Shown here piece after piece: positions 1 through 11,908 of a stretch of 64,000 nucleotides of DNA (position 1 is the stretch's first letter; the number at the start of each line of letters is the position of its first letter). The notes below the pieces were generated by a model. It did no database searches. It had not been told where the DNA came from and saw only the letters and a program-made list of their open reading frames with translations. The DNA lies in NCBI RefSeq assembly GCF_020740795.1, contig NC_067282.1, positions 149,840,858 to 149,904,857 on the forward strand. Direction: 5' to 3'. Source of the stretch: Apus apus (taxonomy: Eukaryota > Chordata > Aves > Apodiformes > Apodidae). Position numbers and translations under genes: made by a program.

Positions 1-858
1 AGTTTCAGTAACTACATTTCGCCTACCTAATCCCCAGGAATTTCCAGAATTGTTGCTGGGCATTGTTAAGCAGCTTCTGCATTTCTCCCCAGAGGCAGCT
101 GTATTTCTGTCATGGGCAGAGGGATTCCTGCATGTATATTATTTATTATTAAACATTTTTATATATATAGGTCTACATAAATACACTGAATAGTTTTTAG
201 GAATAAACTGGAAACTAGTTCAGCTTGAAAAGATGTAATCTACTCTCAACAAGCAGCATCACTAAGCAAGCCAATAATCACATTCTTTTCTAGCCTTCAG
301 ATCCTTAGGGTATTGCACTGTACTCTTCCATCTCCAGGTGACAATGGTGTGAAATACAGTAACAAGGTCCACATCCAGTGGCAAGGTCACAGTCTATGTG
401 CCAAATGCAAATGAAGGGGGAGGAAAAAAGAAGCACTTGTGATCAGTACTCCAGTGAGAGCATCCAGAAGACCCACAGCAAACCAAGCTGATGAACAAGC
501 AGACAGAAATCTCCATTATTTTGAATTGTTATCTTCCCCCAAACTTCAACTGCTGTAATGTTTTTTTATCAAAGCTGTGGCTGGGCTGTTTAGCACATGA
601 TAAAAATAAACACCATGCCTTGCTTGTGCTTCACCTTATAACACCCTGTGGCAGCAGCCCTAGAGTCCAGCTGAAGTCTAAGCAGTAACCAGAGGACAGG
701 AAGCTCTTGCACTACGTAAGTCAGGTTGATTACCAAAGACAGAATCACCTCTTTATTGCAGTGTTTCTTTCCCACATTAAAATCCCTATGGTTTTGGATT
801 TACGCAGTGAGTGTATTTTAATGCGCTGCACAGAAATACACAGTAATCTGATTCTTAC
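1..858 (-). other. PRDM4 intron 5 (partial)
   Basis: No coding exon with PR-domain similarity was recognised on either strand. The sequence is AT-rich and unremarkable, so the next PRDM4 exon must lie to the left of the window. Confidence 0.7.
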
Positions 859-1008
859 CCGCTTCAGCTCCCATGATAGACTGCCGGAGGACAAGCTGCT
901 TAGGGAGAGAAAGCCTGGCTCGGCTCTCTATCGGGGTGTCAGGGACAAAGGTGACGGGGCCATGATCTGGGCAGTCTGATGGATATGCCTTGTCACACAG
1001 TGTGCACC
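859..1008 (-). CDS. PRDM4: PRDM4 coding exon 5 (zinc knuckle, start of pre-PR region)
   Basis: 150 nt follow the acceptor CCTCTCTGCAG, and the donor is GTAAGA. Residues about 376-425 contain [17 protein letters not shown], a C-x2-C ... C-x2-H arrangement that fits the zinc knuckle before the PR domain, then [20 protein letters not shown]. It ends in phase 1 after GAEAG. The next exon should begin with the family's VWTGETIPV-type sequence and is not in the window. Confidence 0.95.
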
Positions 1009-4000
1009 CTGCAGAGAGGGGAAGGGACAACAGGGATTAAAAATAATGCAGCAGCCCCCGTGGTACAATCAGCTTCATTATGATTCAGCTCAGCTCTTGC
1101 CATAGGCTGCTTCTATCTGGTTTAACTCGGTGGCTTTACTAGATTTTACTTAGAAGAATATGAATCGTATTATTACAGTCAGATGGGCACCAACATACAT
1201 ATCACTGTTCCTGTCCAATTCAGATCAAACACGAGGACCTCCACCTGCCTTCCTGATGGTAAGTTACTCACCTAGACTCTGGACTACCCCTACAGGGGCA
1301 ATCTAGTAATGGGACAGAGTCCACTCTTCATCAAAACTAACACAAAATGCGTGTTTGTGTCCCCGGAGCTGGCAGTAATGCTGACAATGAGCCATCTCTC
1401 TGATCACAAGGGAAATGACCTTCATTGGCAGAAAAATCCAAGTCATACCAAACCAAACATTTTCTAACTGGTTATATGTTTGGAATTTAGGAGGAACACA
1501 AGAGCCTTCTTGCATGTAGAAGCTCAAGGATATTAATGCAAAGGGACAGTAAGGTCTTCTAATTTTTTTCTAATTGGAACCCACAAATCCCCTTATCTCC
1601 ATTAAAATTCAGACAATGTGCAAATCTTTAGGACAGCAAAAAACCTGACCTCACTGGTGCTCTACATGGACCCATTGGAATAAACTCATACAGTACACCT
1701 GTAGGGGATGCCTCTGAATGAAACAAAAACAAAAGCCCAAGAAGAATCAGCAGAATCTCTTTCCCAATCTGTCATTCAGCATAACTACTGCTGAAAAACA
1801 AACCACTGAAAGTCTTCAGTCTAAGAAATTCAAGAAAAATACTGCATAAAATGCTCTTCTATAGAAAAATATCATTTTAATTCTATATGAATGGAGAAAC
1901 CAACACTTTCTCAGCAATCACCCTCCTGATAAAATATTCTTCTTCTGAAGATGCTCAGCTGATTAAGCTGGGTTTCCACAAACCTTTGGCCATTTGATGG
2001 CCCAAGTCCAGTATAAAAGACCTATAAAATACCTACTGCATAGACAGCAGCTCCATTATTATTTGTTTAAAGAGATTATTGGGATATTCCTTTCAGGGTA
2101 CCAGAATCTGACCCCTGACAAAGTACAGTTTGAGCAACTACATAATTACAGATAGAAAAGTACTCAGCAAATTATTAGGTAGAGCCTATGTAAGTAGGAC
2201 TACAACAATGACAACAACCACCAGACCTGAGTAATGAGAAACACTATTTGGAACAGTTGTCTTTAAGCACTGCCTGGCACACACCACGATGTGTCTGTGT
2301 ACTAGCCCCAAAGAGAGGCAAAGTGGAAGAAAAGCAAGTTCTGGGCATGTGACACTGCCACTTGGAAAGGTCTAGGGATTCACACATTTTTAAGAAGTTG
2401 AAAAAAAAATCCTACATTCTACAGGGAGCTAAATATATGGTTTCCTTTGCATTTCTGTCCTTGCCAAATAATGTAAAACAAACAAAAACATTTTAAAACA
2501 ATCACTGTGGTTACTTCTCTGATTCAGGTACCTAGCAAAGATGACCCTAAAAAAAGGGCTGCTTAAAAGTTTCACAAACATTTTGGACTGTAGCAAAAGC
2601 ACACTTTTTCCTCCTGCTTAGGAACAATGTAAAAAATTTTCTGAAAAAGGCCCCGATTGCTGCCTTCCCAGTGAGGAAAAACAAAAGGCCCTAAACCAAC
2701 TCCTACTCCTTGCTGTCACCTGTTTGGACATATTCATGCTTTATTCAAGAGAAGTTTAAAAACAACAAGAAGTTAAAAGTTTAAACATACCCAAGTCACA
2801 GATCTATTTTGCAAATCCCATAAAAGCACTAGGCATGCAACAGCCCTTATAAAATCCTACCAATGGGGAACATCATCTGGGAAACAGCTTAGGACTGTTA
2901 AGAAGCTGGCACATCAAATCTCACTTAAGTGAGTAAAAGTGATTTCACCATAAGCACGTCGGTATTTTGATCATTACTTGCTCGACATTCAACAGATGCA
3001 TGTAAGAACTTCTGAATGCATCAACTGTGAAACTCTTCCCCTAGGAGCTGTAAATTCGTCATAGTTCTACACCCACCTGATTTTAAGTTATATTTTATCC
3101 CACAGAACGAAAGTTTAATTCAAATGTCTGACTAGACACCTTGCACTAAACTGGACTTCTTTGCCAACAAAGGCACTACATTTTTCCATTTCTTAAAAAA
3201 CATTCTGCATTCTGCAGGCTCTGGCAGTTGCAGGGCCAGCTTGCATGCAGCAGCAGCACATAGCAATGCCAGCACAACGAATAAAACCAAACATAAAAGC
3301 TGGCCTTACACTTCAGTGTCAGTTAGCCAGGCACACTGCATGTGGAAGATCAAATCTCTGTCCCACCAAATGAGAACTTCACTGTAGTCGAACCTCACCC
3401 CTTGAACAATGATAGGATTAAGAAGAGTGTGCCATGTCCAGTGCTCCTCTCTTCATAGGAGATCAACTAATCTTTGGACTGAAGTCCTTTCATAACCATA
3501 ATTAGAAATACTACAAGATTCCCTCCCTCTTTGCTCTTTTTTCCCAGCAGGTCCCGTTGAGAACATTTTCATTATGATTGTTCATGGTTTAATGAAAATT
3601 TTGCAAAATCACGTAACATCATACTCAACAACTGTACCAACTTGATTAAATGTACACCTTGTGGTGGTGTTTGTTTGGTTTTGTTGGGTTTTTTTAATGG
3701 AGCAAGAAGAGTAATTTCTGATGTGACTTAAAAAACAAAAGTCTCATTGTAAAGGATAGTATCAGCATATCCACAAAAGGCAAGAACTCAGCTTCCAGCC
3801 TCAAGGCAACATGGGAGACGGGTACAAAGAGAATGACACCAAAGCATCATATTATGTCTATTTCAACACAGTTAATCTGCCACTGCAGATGTTTCAACTT
3901 TTGTGAACTTGTTAAATAACTGAGTTTCTTTCACCAGAAATCGGTAAGACTATCAACAAGAGTCCTGCCACCCCACCAGACAACAGCTACGTAACAAAAC

Positions 4001-7000
4001 CCTACCCCAAGCAAGCAGGAAATGCCCACTCACAGATGGTGAACAAGGTTGCCATGTTCTCCTTGTTTGAATTGGAGTCTTCCATTTGCAGAGAGGATGG
4101 TACGAAGGCAAGATTGTCTGCAGACACGTCCACGTGACTTGGCCCCATGGCTACTTCCTGATTTATGGAAGACACCGCCACCGGCTCGAGGCTGAGGCCC
4201 ACTTCGTGCAAGGCTACCGAGTCCAGGGAAGCGAGGTTGTGTGAGGTAGAGAGCGCCACACTCACAGAGTTGGTGCTCATGGCCACAGTATGAATGGAGT
4301 CATTTAGCGTGTTGTCTGATATTCCTGTCACCCGCCCAGCCATGTGGTCGGGCTCCATGACGACAGGGAGTTCCAAAGTGCTACCGTGAATGGGAATGAC
4401 ACCGCCGTGTCCCACAGCGTCCGATGCCAAGTTACCTCCCACTGTGTCTACAGATAAAGGTTCATGGCTCCGGGAGCCATTTGGGATCTGCGAATGATCC
4501 CCGGCTACATCATCCATCGTAAGCTCTTCTGTCATCCCGTCTGGAGAGATGGGGCTGGTTACCCTTGAAACACTCTCCATAGTGATTGTAGTATCCAGTG
4601 CTACCTCGTGGCTATCACTAGGATGAAGATTTTGAGCGCCATGCGTGTTCACTGTGCGGGAGTCCATGGAGACAATCCCTGGTTCCAGCCCTACAGTTCC
4701 ACTGGGCTGGTAGGGATCGAGGGCAGAGGGATTGCTGGAGACTGACAATGCCGGATTGCTGTCAACATTTATAGTGTTGGGATGGATGTACTGAGGTGGA
4801 GGTCTGTCAGCCAAGTAAGATAAGATACCTGATAGAATGAGAAGGGGAAAGAGAGTGAGATGACAAGTTTTCAAATCTTGAACAAAAATACCCCATCGTT
4901 GCAGCACAGAACATTAAGGTCTAAATCCATGAGGACATGTTCTTTACATTATGTCCAGTTAAAAGCCACTGATTCTAAAACATGGCTCACAAACATATGC
5001 CAACCCAACGCTCAGGTCAAAATATAATTTGACAAAAAATGCAGAACTTCCCTCTAACAGAGCAAGTCTCTAGTTATTTGTCAAACTCTGAACAGCTTAG
5101 TTTCTGGGCTCCTCAGTACTGAAACTGAATCTGAAAGAGGTTCTTCACATTTTAGGCATTTTTCAGACTCAATAATTTTTCTCAACAAACAGGTCACAAA
5201 GCATGAAGGACTGCTAGTGAAATCTAACATTTGATAATCCCCCCCTGTTCATCTTTGCTAGGAGACGTAGAAACAATTATCCAGGATACACCCTTTTTGC
5301 TCCAGTATTTTAGTTTTAACAACTACTTCCCTCCTCTAAGACTAAGAGACACAACTGTATATCTCATTCATTAAGAAGATCATCAGATACAATTTTGAAG
5401 GACAAGTCTCTCAAAGGTACCATGAGTCAACTGCTCTCCTTCCTTAGATGAAAAGCATGTTGTTTCTCCTAAAACAACAGCCCAGTTAAATTTAAATCAG
5501 AAGTCCTAACATCTTTTCTGGTAGTTCTAGAAAGATCCCTAATGTCAAACAACCTTGGAACTTAAGATGCAAAGAAACACTAGCCTGTATTTACACACTA
5601 CCACATTCTCCTCCTAGATCTTGCTATAAAAAATCCTTGGAGGAAATACATCAGCATATTCTAGTAAGGTGTACTTCCAGTGAAGACAGAGATAGACTTT
5701 GTAAATTCTACAAGATCTGACTCAGCATTTTTTTCTAGCCTTGAACACTATAAGCCATTTATTCTATGAAAGTTTGCTACTCAAACATGTCCATTATTAC
5801 AAGCGTGCAAGCACAGATACTCTTGAAACGGAATAACCCCATTAAAAATGGCTTAGCCAAGAAATGGACAGTTTAACCAGCTGCATCAAATATTTTTGCA
5901 TGCCATACTGCCCTGTGGCTTGAACGAGGAGGATCTTTGAAGGCACTAAGATGACAGACAGAAGAGTCCTATGAAACATCAGGCTAAACATCAAGCAGAC
6001 TAGAAAGAAAAAATACATTTCTGCAGAAATGATTCCAGCTCAGAAGAACAGCAAATACCTTCAGTCTTCAAACACACTGTCTCCTCCTCTACTCTTTGCC
6101 CAAAGAATGGACAGGGAGGTAATGCAGTAGGAAAGGTCACTCCTAAGCAGTTGGCACTACTCATCAGATAGTTGATGTTATCTGTATTTCTTTTCCTAAA
6201 CTAGGCTGAACCAATAATTCACTGGATAACCTGGAAGAATTTTATCTTCCCCCTTTCACCCTGTCAATCTTAGCTACAAAACAAAGACTATATCTAAAGC
6301 TCAAATTTCTGTGTCTTCCTATACTAACATGTAAAATTATACATTTATACTTTAAAACATACAAGAGAGGAATCAAGACAGAAATCAGTATGTTAAGGCA
6401 CTTGGAAACCAACTTTGAACAAAAAATGAAGAAAACCTATGCTGTGGGCTAAAGGGGTGGGAAAGAGCCCAAACTCCTCAGCTGATGGCTCACTCTTTTT
6501 GAGCTTTGAACTACTGTAATCTACCACCATACACACACCAAGTACTGCTTCAGACTACAAAAGTTAAAAAAACCAGCAGTTTTCAAACTAAAGTGATTTG
6601 AGATAGAAATAAATCATGCTTTGCTTTCTGTTAATCTTAAAAACAAAGGACCAGGAGGAGTGACCAGAGGTTTAGTTGAAGTACAAAATACCTTGCAATT
6701 CTCTTCACATACATACACAGAAAATAAACACAGAACACACTCCAGACAAACTCCAGGAATTTACAGCTGCACAAAATAGTCAGTCTTGGCTGCCTCAGGA
6801 CAGAAATAGGTGTCTCTTAAAACAATTTATCTCTCTGTTCCCACCCATCAGCACCAGACCACTTACCAGGTAGAATGTGTCTGAAATAGCTGCTCTCCAG
6901 GTGAGGGTATGGTGGTGGAGGTAGGGTGTAGTTTCTCTCTGGTATACCACACATCACTCCTCGATCCCCAATACCCATTGGGAGCATCAGAGACAGAGCA

Positions 7001-8993
7001 GAGGGCAAGGAACTCAAGGAGGGGCCCAAGTTTGGAATTGCAACAGGCAAGCCTGCAAGAGAAAATGCCCATTTAAATTCAATGGAACTACTTGAGCTTA
7101 TGAACACACAAGCTAACAAAGAGGTTACTAATTTATCAGGAGTTCCCTATGGAAGTACAGCACGGTACTGTCAAAGTAAGGTGTCAAGCTTCAAAGAAAG
7201 TATCCCAGTTACCACGGCACTGAGAGACATGCCTCGATGTGGCTACATTGGGTTTGGATCTATTACACTGGGCCTGCTTCTACTTTACAATTGTAATGGA
7301 CTTTTGCCTGTGTAGCCTCCTTAAAAAAAGAGCAAGGAACACAGTTTTGCTTTACAGGTGAAAAATTATTATTTTCACCTGAGTGAAAACAGACTCAGAT
7401 GGAGACAGATTTGCGGTAACAGTTCATATTTCAAAGGATCCTTCTACCACCCACAGTGAAACCACCCCATTAGAACAAAATGAGACTCCCATTAAGCCTG
7501 GTAAGCACACACCCCTTTTGCTTTGCCCACATAAGCAGTGGTTTACAGTCTACCTTTCCCCAGTTCTACACCACCTCATTACCTGCTGAAGACACGACCT
7601 GCTATCAGGGCAAGCACTGCTACCCAGTTATGAACATTCTTGTGACAGTAAAGCAGAGCATGAGCTGCAACAGCTGTTGTGGGAGCTTTCCCCGTTACCT
7701 GGTGCGGGTATGGCGTTGTGAGTGGGTGAGGCTGCCAATCCCAAGTGACCCCCGGAGACTGGCAGGGCATTGCTCACAGAGGATGAGGTCAGCTGGTCCA
7801 TCCCCACAGGACTCAAGTTCATTTCATTCATTCTGGGGAGCAGGGAACAGAGGGGGGGAGGGGAAAAGAAACAAAAGCAAGAGCATTCCTGATTACTGAC
7901 CGTACTGTGGTGAGGGAGGGTTGAGTAAACAAACTCAGAATCAGATACTGACACATAAAATCTCTGCCTTAGGAAGTTAAACATAAAGCAGTGCAACCAC
8001 TCATGCTGTGATGATACAATGATCAATACACATTGACAGCAATAACCAGGATTTAAAAGCCAGTTCAAAAAGACAAATCAGACCACAGCTTTTTCCTTCC
8101 CATCCAGAAAATAAAGTCTCACTCCTTGTAGTCAAAGACATTGTGATTAAAGTATTGTAAACACAGACCAGGTTGGAAGCTGAATGTCACAATTACTGGG
8201 AGAATGGCATCTGATTTATATTTTGTGACCTCTAGATATCACATTCATGTCCAAAAAGCAAAGTCAGGCAGAGAACAAGGAGCGATTACTTAAAACTGGT
8301 AACAGACATAAAACCTCTAATTCACCCTCTGCTCAAACCAGGCCAATAGACACAAGAGTCACCTCTGCAGAATAGCCATTTTACAGTTTTAACAGTCTGC
8401 CTCAGTCTGGTTCTGCAGACATGGCACATGCTCCTATCTCATTAAAAACTGGTACCGTGGATGACAAGTTATGCCAGAGTGACCAGCCAGTGGCTCTTGA
8501 GTGCCTGCACCTCTCAAGCTACCCAAGTGGGTGCACATCACAACTGGCCATAGAGCTGCCAAAAACGGTGGGCTGCCCAACAACCAAGATCCCCAGCCTC
8601 GGAAGAAACCAAGCCAGCACAGGGCACATCCATCCTCTGGGGGCTCAAGCTGCGCACGCAGCCTGAACCAGTCCGCAGGGATGGGGACACCCCGAAAGAG
8701 ACACGGTCACCTCCCACTTGTCAACAACTCTGGGAGCTCTGCCTGTCCTTAGCTCTGCCCGTCGAGGCACTCCTGCCCACACACGGGCTCTAACCACCCT
8801 TCCTTAGGGCCGGGCACACCGGCTGCCCCCACAGTGGCCACAACCCTGGCAACAGGCCCGAACGGCCTCCACGCAGACCCAAGCCTCTCAGACACCCTCT
8901 GCAAGCAGCAGGCCCACACTCGGCAGCACTGAGGAGAAGCTAGACCTTGGACTGCCGCTCCAGCACGAAGAGAGGGACTGCTCACCCTGGAGG

Positions 8994-9024
<31 letters not shown>

Positions 9025-9453
9025 CCCAAATACACCAAACTCAAGCAAGTTCACCCAAAAGGCCTGAGCCCTACAACTGGGGCCGCCCGCTTTCATCCCT
9101 CTGCTGCCCGGCTTCTCGCACCGTGTGCTCTCCCACCCGCGTCCACCGCCCCGCTCGCCCCCGGGCGCGGTGGGAGGGCAACAGCCCCCCCGGCCGGGCA
9201 GGGCCCCCTCCCCGGCCCCAAAACGGCTGCCGGGGGCGGCAAAGCCCGCGAGAGGGACCCACCCCCCCGGGCCACAGGGGCGAAGCAGCGGGGCCAAAAG
9301 CCTCGGGGCCTGCGGGAAGCGCTCCAGCGCTTTAGGGACCCTCTCCCCTCCTCGCCCCCTCCTCCGGGCTGCAAGGCCGCCAGCGCAAGGCCTGAGGTGC
9401 CGGGCCCCGACCCCGCCTGCCCGCGGCCCCGAGGGCGCTCACCTGGGGTGCAT
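859..9453 (-). CDS. PRDM4: PRDM4, PR domain zinc finger protein 4 (5' five coding exons; 3' part outside window)
   Basis: PRDM4 is a nuclear PR/SET-domain zinc-finger transcriptional regulator. Coding exons, in transcript order, are 9443-9453, 7699-7832, 6867-7052, 4034-4828 and 859-1008. They total 1276 nt (425 codons plus one base), phases agree at each junction and every intron is GT/AG. The product begins [14 protein letters not shown] and includes [14 protein letters not shown], the acidic/serine-rich block ending [14 protein letters not shown], and [18 protein letters not shown], a Cys/His zinc-knuckle-like segment. All match my recollection of vertebrate PRDM4 with few changes. The last exon ends in phase 1 just before the expected PR domain, so the PR domain and C-terminal zinc fingers (roughly half the protein) must lie left of position 1. 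No further exon was found in 1-858. The start ATG at 9453 lies in a CpG island, giving MHPR where human has MHHR. The identification is very secure; only the 5' end of transcription is unplaced. Confidence 0.96.
1009..4033 (-). other. PRDM4 intron 4
   Basis: About 3 kb of AT-rich non-coding DNA between exons 5 and 4. I saw no CR1 tail or open frame of note. Short T/A runs occur near 2401 and 3690. Confidence 0.7.
4034..4828 (-). CDS. PRDM4: PRDM4 coding exon 4 (large exon)
   Basis: 795 nt follow the acceptor TTCTATCAG, and the donor is GTGAGT. It encodes about residues 111-375, from [16 protein letters not shown] to [10 protein letters not shown]. It is rich in Ser, Asp, Val and Gly, lacks predicted folded domains, and carries repeated acidic patches such as [11 protein letters not shown]. 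This is the N-terminal region thought to carry partner-binding activity in PRDM4; that role comes from family knowledge and is not visible here. Confidence 0.96.
4829..6866 (-). other. PRDM4 intron 3
   Basis: About 2 kb of AT-rich intron with no repeat family or exon recognised. Confidence 0.65.
6867..7052 (-). CDS. PRDM4: PRDM4 coding exon 3
   Basis: 186 nt follow the acceptor TTTTCTCTTGCAG, and the donor is GTAAGT. It encodes residues about 49-111, from [19 protein letters not shown] through [18 protein letters not shown] to HILPG. It contains a proline-rich motif (PPPPYPHL) and belongs to the N-terminal regulatory half of the protein. Confidence 0.94.
7699..7832 (-). CDS. PRDM4: PRDM4 coding exon 2
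   Basis: 134 nt follow the acceptor CTGCTCCCCAG, and the donor is GTAACG. It encodes [19 protein letters not shown] through AIPAPG (about residues 4-49), a low-complexity Ser/Pro-rich N-terminal region with no named domain. The apparent open frame continuing past PAPG is intron. Confidence 0.93.
7833..9442 (-). other. PRDM4 intron 1
   Basis: About 1.6 kb. The part near exon 2 is AT-rich. GC content climbs from about 8.4 kb and reaches CpG-island values after 9.08 kb. A pure A run of nearly 30 bases (plus strand) lies at about 8995-9023. The long open frames across 9.0-9.9 kb reflect GC-rich sequence without stops and show no protein similarity. Confidence 0.7.
9443..9453 (-). CDS. PRDM4: PRDM4 coding exon 1 (start codon exon)
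   Basis: Eleven coding bases, ATG CAC CCC AG, are followed directly by the donor GTGAGC. The split AG joins the A at 7832 to give Arg4, so translation runs M-H-P-R-M-N-E-M. The exon is too short to appear as an open frame; it was found because the family N-terminus needs four residues ahead of MNEM. A second in-frame Met lies at codon 5 in the next exon and could act as a start if this one is skipped. Confidence 0.88.
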
Positions 9454-9510
9454 GGGGCCCGGCGCCGGGGCTCTCCCGGCGGCGGAGCGGCCGCAGCCGC
9501 ATCAGGGCCC

Positions 9511-9603
9511 TCAGCCCAGGCCCCGTCGGGCAGGCGCCTGCCCCCGGCCCCGGCCCCGGCCCCGGCCCCGGCCCGGCCGCAACCACCGCCGCCGCCGCCT
9601 CAT
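9511..9603 (-). other. Candidate upstream ORF through the GGGGCC repeat
   Basis: An ATG at 9603-9601 opens a 30-codon frame that stops at TGA 9513-9511, before the PRDM4 ATG at 9453. It starts M-R-R-R-R-R-W-L-R-P, then reads the repeat as alternating Gly-Arg, then ends QAPARRGLG. It can only be translated if transcription begins upstream of 9603, which is not known. The frame is read directly from sequence; any function is unproven. Confidence 0.45.
9542..9576 (-). repeat. GGGGCC hexanucleotide repeat (five units) in PRDM4 leader/promoter
   Basis: On the plus strand the unit CCCCGG occurs five times without interruption at 9542-9571, followed by CCCGG at 9572-9576. Read on the PRDM4 sense strand this is GGGGCC, giving five G4 runs spaced by CC. 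It ends about 90 nt upstream of the start codon. Confidence 0.95.
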
Positions 9604-10080
9604 GGGCGGGGCCCCGAGCGGCGCGGGCCCGGCGGGGAGCGCGGGGGCGGGGGCGGCGGCGATGGCGGCGGGCGGGGAACGGCGGCCGCTTCCGCCGCCG
9701 CCCGCTACCTCCGGGAAGCGGCGCCAGCGCTGCGGGCTGGGCCGCCTCCCGCCTGCGGAGCCCGCCGGGGGGGGGGGCCCCGCTCTGCGGGCGGGCGCTG
9801 AGCCGCCTCCGCCGCGCTGGCGCGGGGGGCTGCCCGTCCGGCTCTCCCGGTGCCGTGTCGGGCCGCGGCGGCCCCGGCCGTCCTTGCCGGCTCCCCCGCG
9901 GGCGCCCGAGCCTCGCTGGTGACCGAGCCCCTGTCACCGCCACCTCCCCGCCCCGCGTCCGGGTTGTTTCTGATGGCAGGAGAGCGGGCCTGGGAGCTGC
10001 CGGCTGCGCGGAGGTTCCCGCCTTCGGGGCAGCATCTCCCGCGGCGCCCACCCTGGCCGGCCGAAAGCCCTTGCCGGGTT

Positions 10081-11787
10081 TTACGTGCCTCTTCCCGCAC
10101 TGGCTCCTGGTTTTCCACGCAGCAGGCCCAGCTGTCTCACTGCTGTCTCACCGTGCCCTCCTATCTGTCAGCACAGCCTGGGGTTTCGTGGCTTCGGGTG
10201 CCACCAGGGTGTGCTTCCCCAGCTACCTCCTGGACATCAGCTGTTGTTTGTTCACTTACTGAGGATTTATGGCTCATACGTGTGATTCTAGCTAAGGCTA
10301 CATTGCAAAGGAATCTCTCGATGTGCTCAAGTAGTTCTGTAGCTCACCTTTGCTAGTGACATGTGGGTATTAATCATGTACGTGCCCAAATCCATCTACC
10401 AGTTCCCCGAGTGCTGGGATGAGCAGCTGTTTCCTGAAACACTGTAACCTGCTTCTGTAATTTGATAATGCCTGGCACTTAAATGATACCTCATTAAATC
10501 AGACGTGCCTTCACAGGATGTCTGCAGAGGGGGAAACTTCAGGTATTTTTCTGCATGCTACCTAAAGACCCTAAATGTAGGATCCGGAAGGGTCATTCCA
10601 GTTCAGTACAAACCCCATTGGTTCTTCTAGGGGTGGAAACATGCTTTCCTCATTTGGCTTCAGCTGTCAGAAAGTTAGGCACCTTGTATAACTAGTTCTT
10701 CAAGCTCTCTCTGCAGCTGAAGGAGAGATACAGGCTGCTGCACAGAGTGCTTCATCGCATCCTGAGGCAGGTGCCTGAGATGAGTGAGAAGAATTCCCTT
10801 TGGAGCTACTTCTCTGTGTCTATGGCCTGTAACTGAGACCTGCCCACATCTTTCTTAGAAACCCCAGCAAATGATCACAAGCAGGAAACTCACTCTCTTC
10901 ACATTACATTCCCTAATACATGGGAGACAGAGACCTTCCATTTTCAGTTGTCATCCTTGTAACGTCGCAGTTATATTCTGCACATCTCAGTTCTGCCCTG
11001 AAATGCTAGGTTATCCCAAGCCCTCTGCTTGTCTTAATGCCAATTATGATAGCTTTAATTCTTCCACAGAACTGCCCCAGCACTGAAATCCTTGTGCTAT
11101 TCAACTATCTGAGCTGGAAATAATACTTTGAGCCTAGGAGCCAGATTGCATGCAATCGTACGCAGATAAGAATGTTTTTTCCTACTGTCAAACATGAGTC
11201 CTCCGAGATTCCAGCTTTTTTTGTAGTCACTTTGCTCCCTTGAACGAGTGATATCTTAACTACCAGTTTAAAGCACAAGTATCAAAGGAAGCCAGTGATA
11301 ATATGAAGTGTCACTGACTAGGAAATTTATCTGTGTCTACAGAGATGTTCTCTGCAAGACATTTGAGAACTGTTTCTTCTGCAAAGCAAGATATTTTTTT
11401 TAAATACCCAACACTTTTATTATATGTGAAGTGTTTTGATAAGACAACTGCTCTATGTCCCCTGAAAGCTTAGTTTATTGACATTTATAGCAGTACTTTC
11501 TGCGTGAGCAACATATTATAGAGCTATTTTTCAAGTTGTCTTCAGATGCTGGAGATGTACTGCAAGATAAGGGAGACCCATGAAGCCACAGAGGAAAGAG
11601 ATGCACTAAGCAGGCTTCAGTCCTTCACTGTAATGTGAGCAGAAGTCCCTGCTGGACCAAGCCCATGTATGGATACAGGGAGTTCTTGTCTGCTCTTGCA
11701 AACCTGTCCTTGGGTTCTTTCTCAGAGCGAGAAGAATTGTGCTAAAGGAAGATTACACAAAAGCAATGGTTGAAGCCAGCTGTTTTC
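10081..11787. other. Intergenic spacer upstream of PRDM4
   Basis: Unique non-coding DNA in which GC content falls away from the island. No exon or repeat family was recognised. The few open frames are short and lack similarity. Confidence 0.6.
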
Positions 11788-11908
11788 ATAGAATCACGGA
11801 ATGGTTTGGCTTGGAAGGAACCTTAAAGATCATCTAGATCCAACCCCCCTGCATTGGTAGGGACACCTCCCACTAGACCAGGTTGCTCAGTGCCCTATCC
11901 AACCATGT
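11788..11908 (-). mobile_element. CR1 LINE fragment, 3' end
   Basis: It begins ATAGAATCACGGAATGGTTT and continues with GGAAGGAACCTTAAAGATCATC, ACACCTCCCACTAGACCAGG and TTGCTCAGTGCCC. This is the reverse complement of the avian CR1 3' end, so the element lies on the minus strand. It is a short 5'-truncated copy. Confidence 0.92.

Larger units (their letters stand above)
9080..10080. promoter_or_regulatory. CpG island and promoter region of PRDM4
   Basis: About 1 kb with very high G+C and dense CpG, spanning the PRDM4 start codon at 9453. It contains GC-box sequences (GGGCGGGG at 9604-9611), a GATGGCGGC YY1-like element near 9660, CTTCCG ETS-like sites near 9690, and no TATA box. This is the usual form of a housekeeping-type promoter. 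Transcription of PRDM4 leftward from about 9.5-9.8 kb is inferred; the exact start site cannot be read. Confidence 0.8.

Noticed and set aside
4829-4907. N-terminal extension of the large PRDM4 open frame ([10 protein letters not shown]...)
   Set aside because: It is intron read-through; the acceptor at 4829-4831 and the in-phase preceding exon at 6867-7052 show the true junction.
8947-10356. Several overlapping long open frames on both strands around 9-10.3 kb (up to 284 codons)
   Set aside because: They arise from stop-poor GC-rich CpG-island DNA, are Pro/Ala/Arg/Gly-rich in every frame, and run through the PRDM4 exon 1 splice site. No similarity was recognised.
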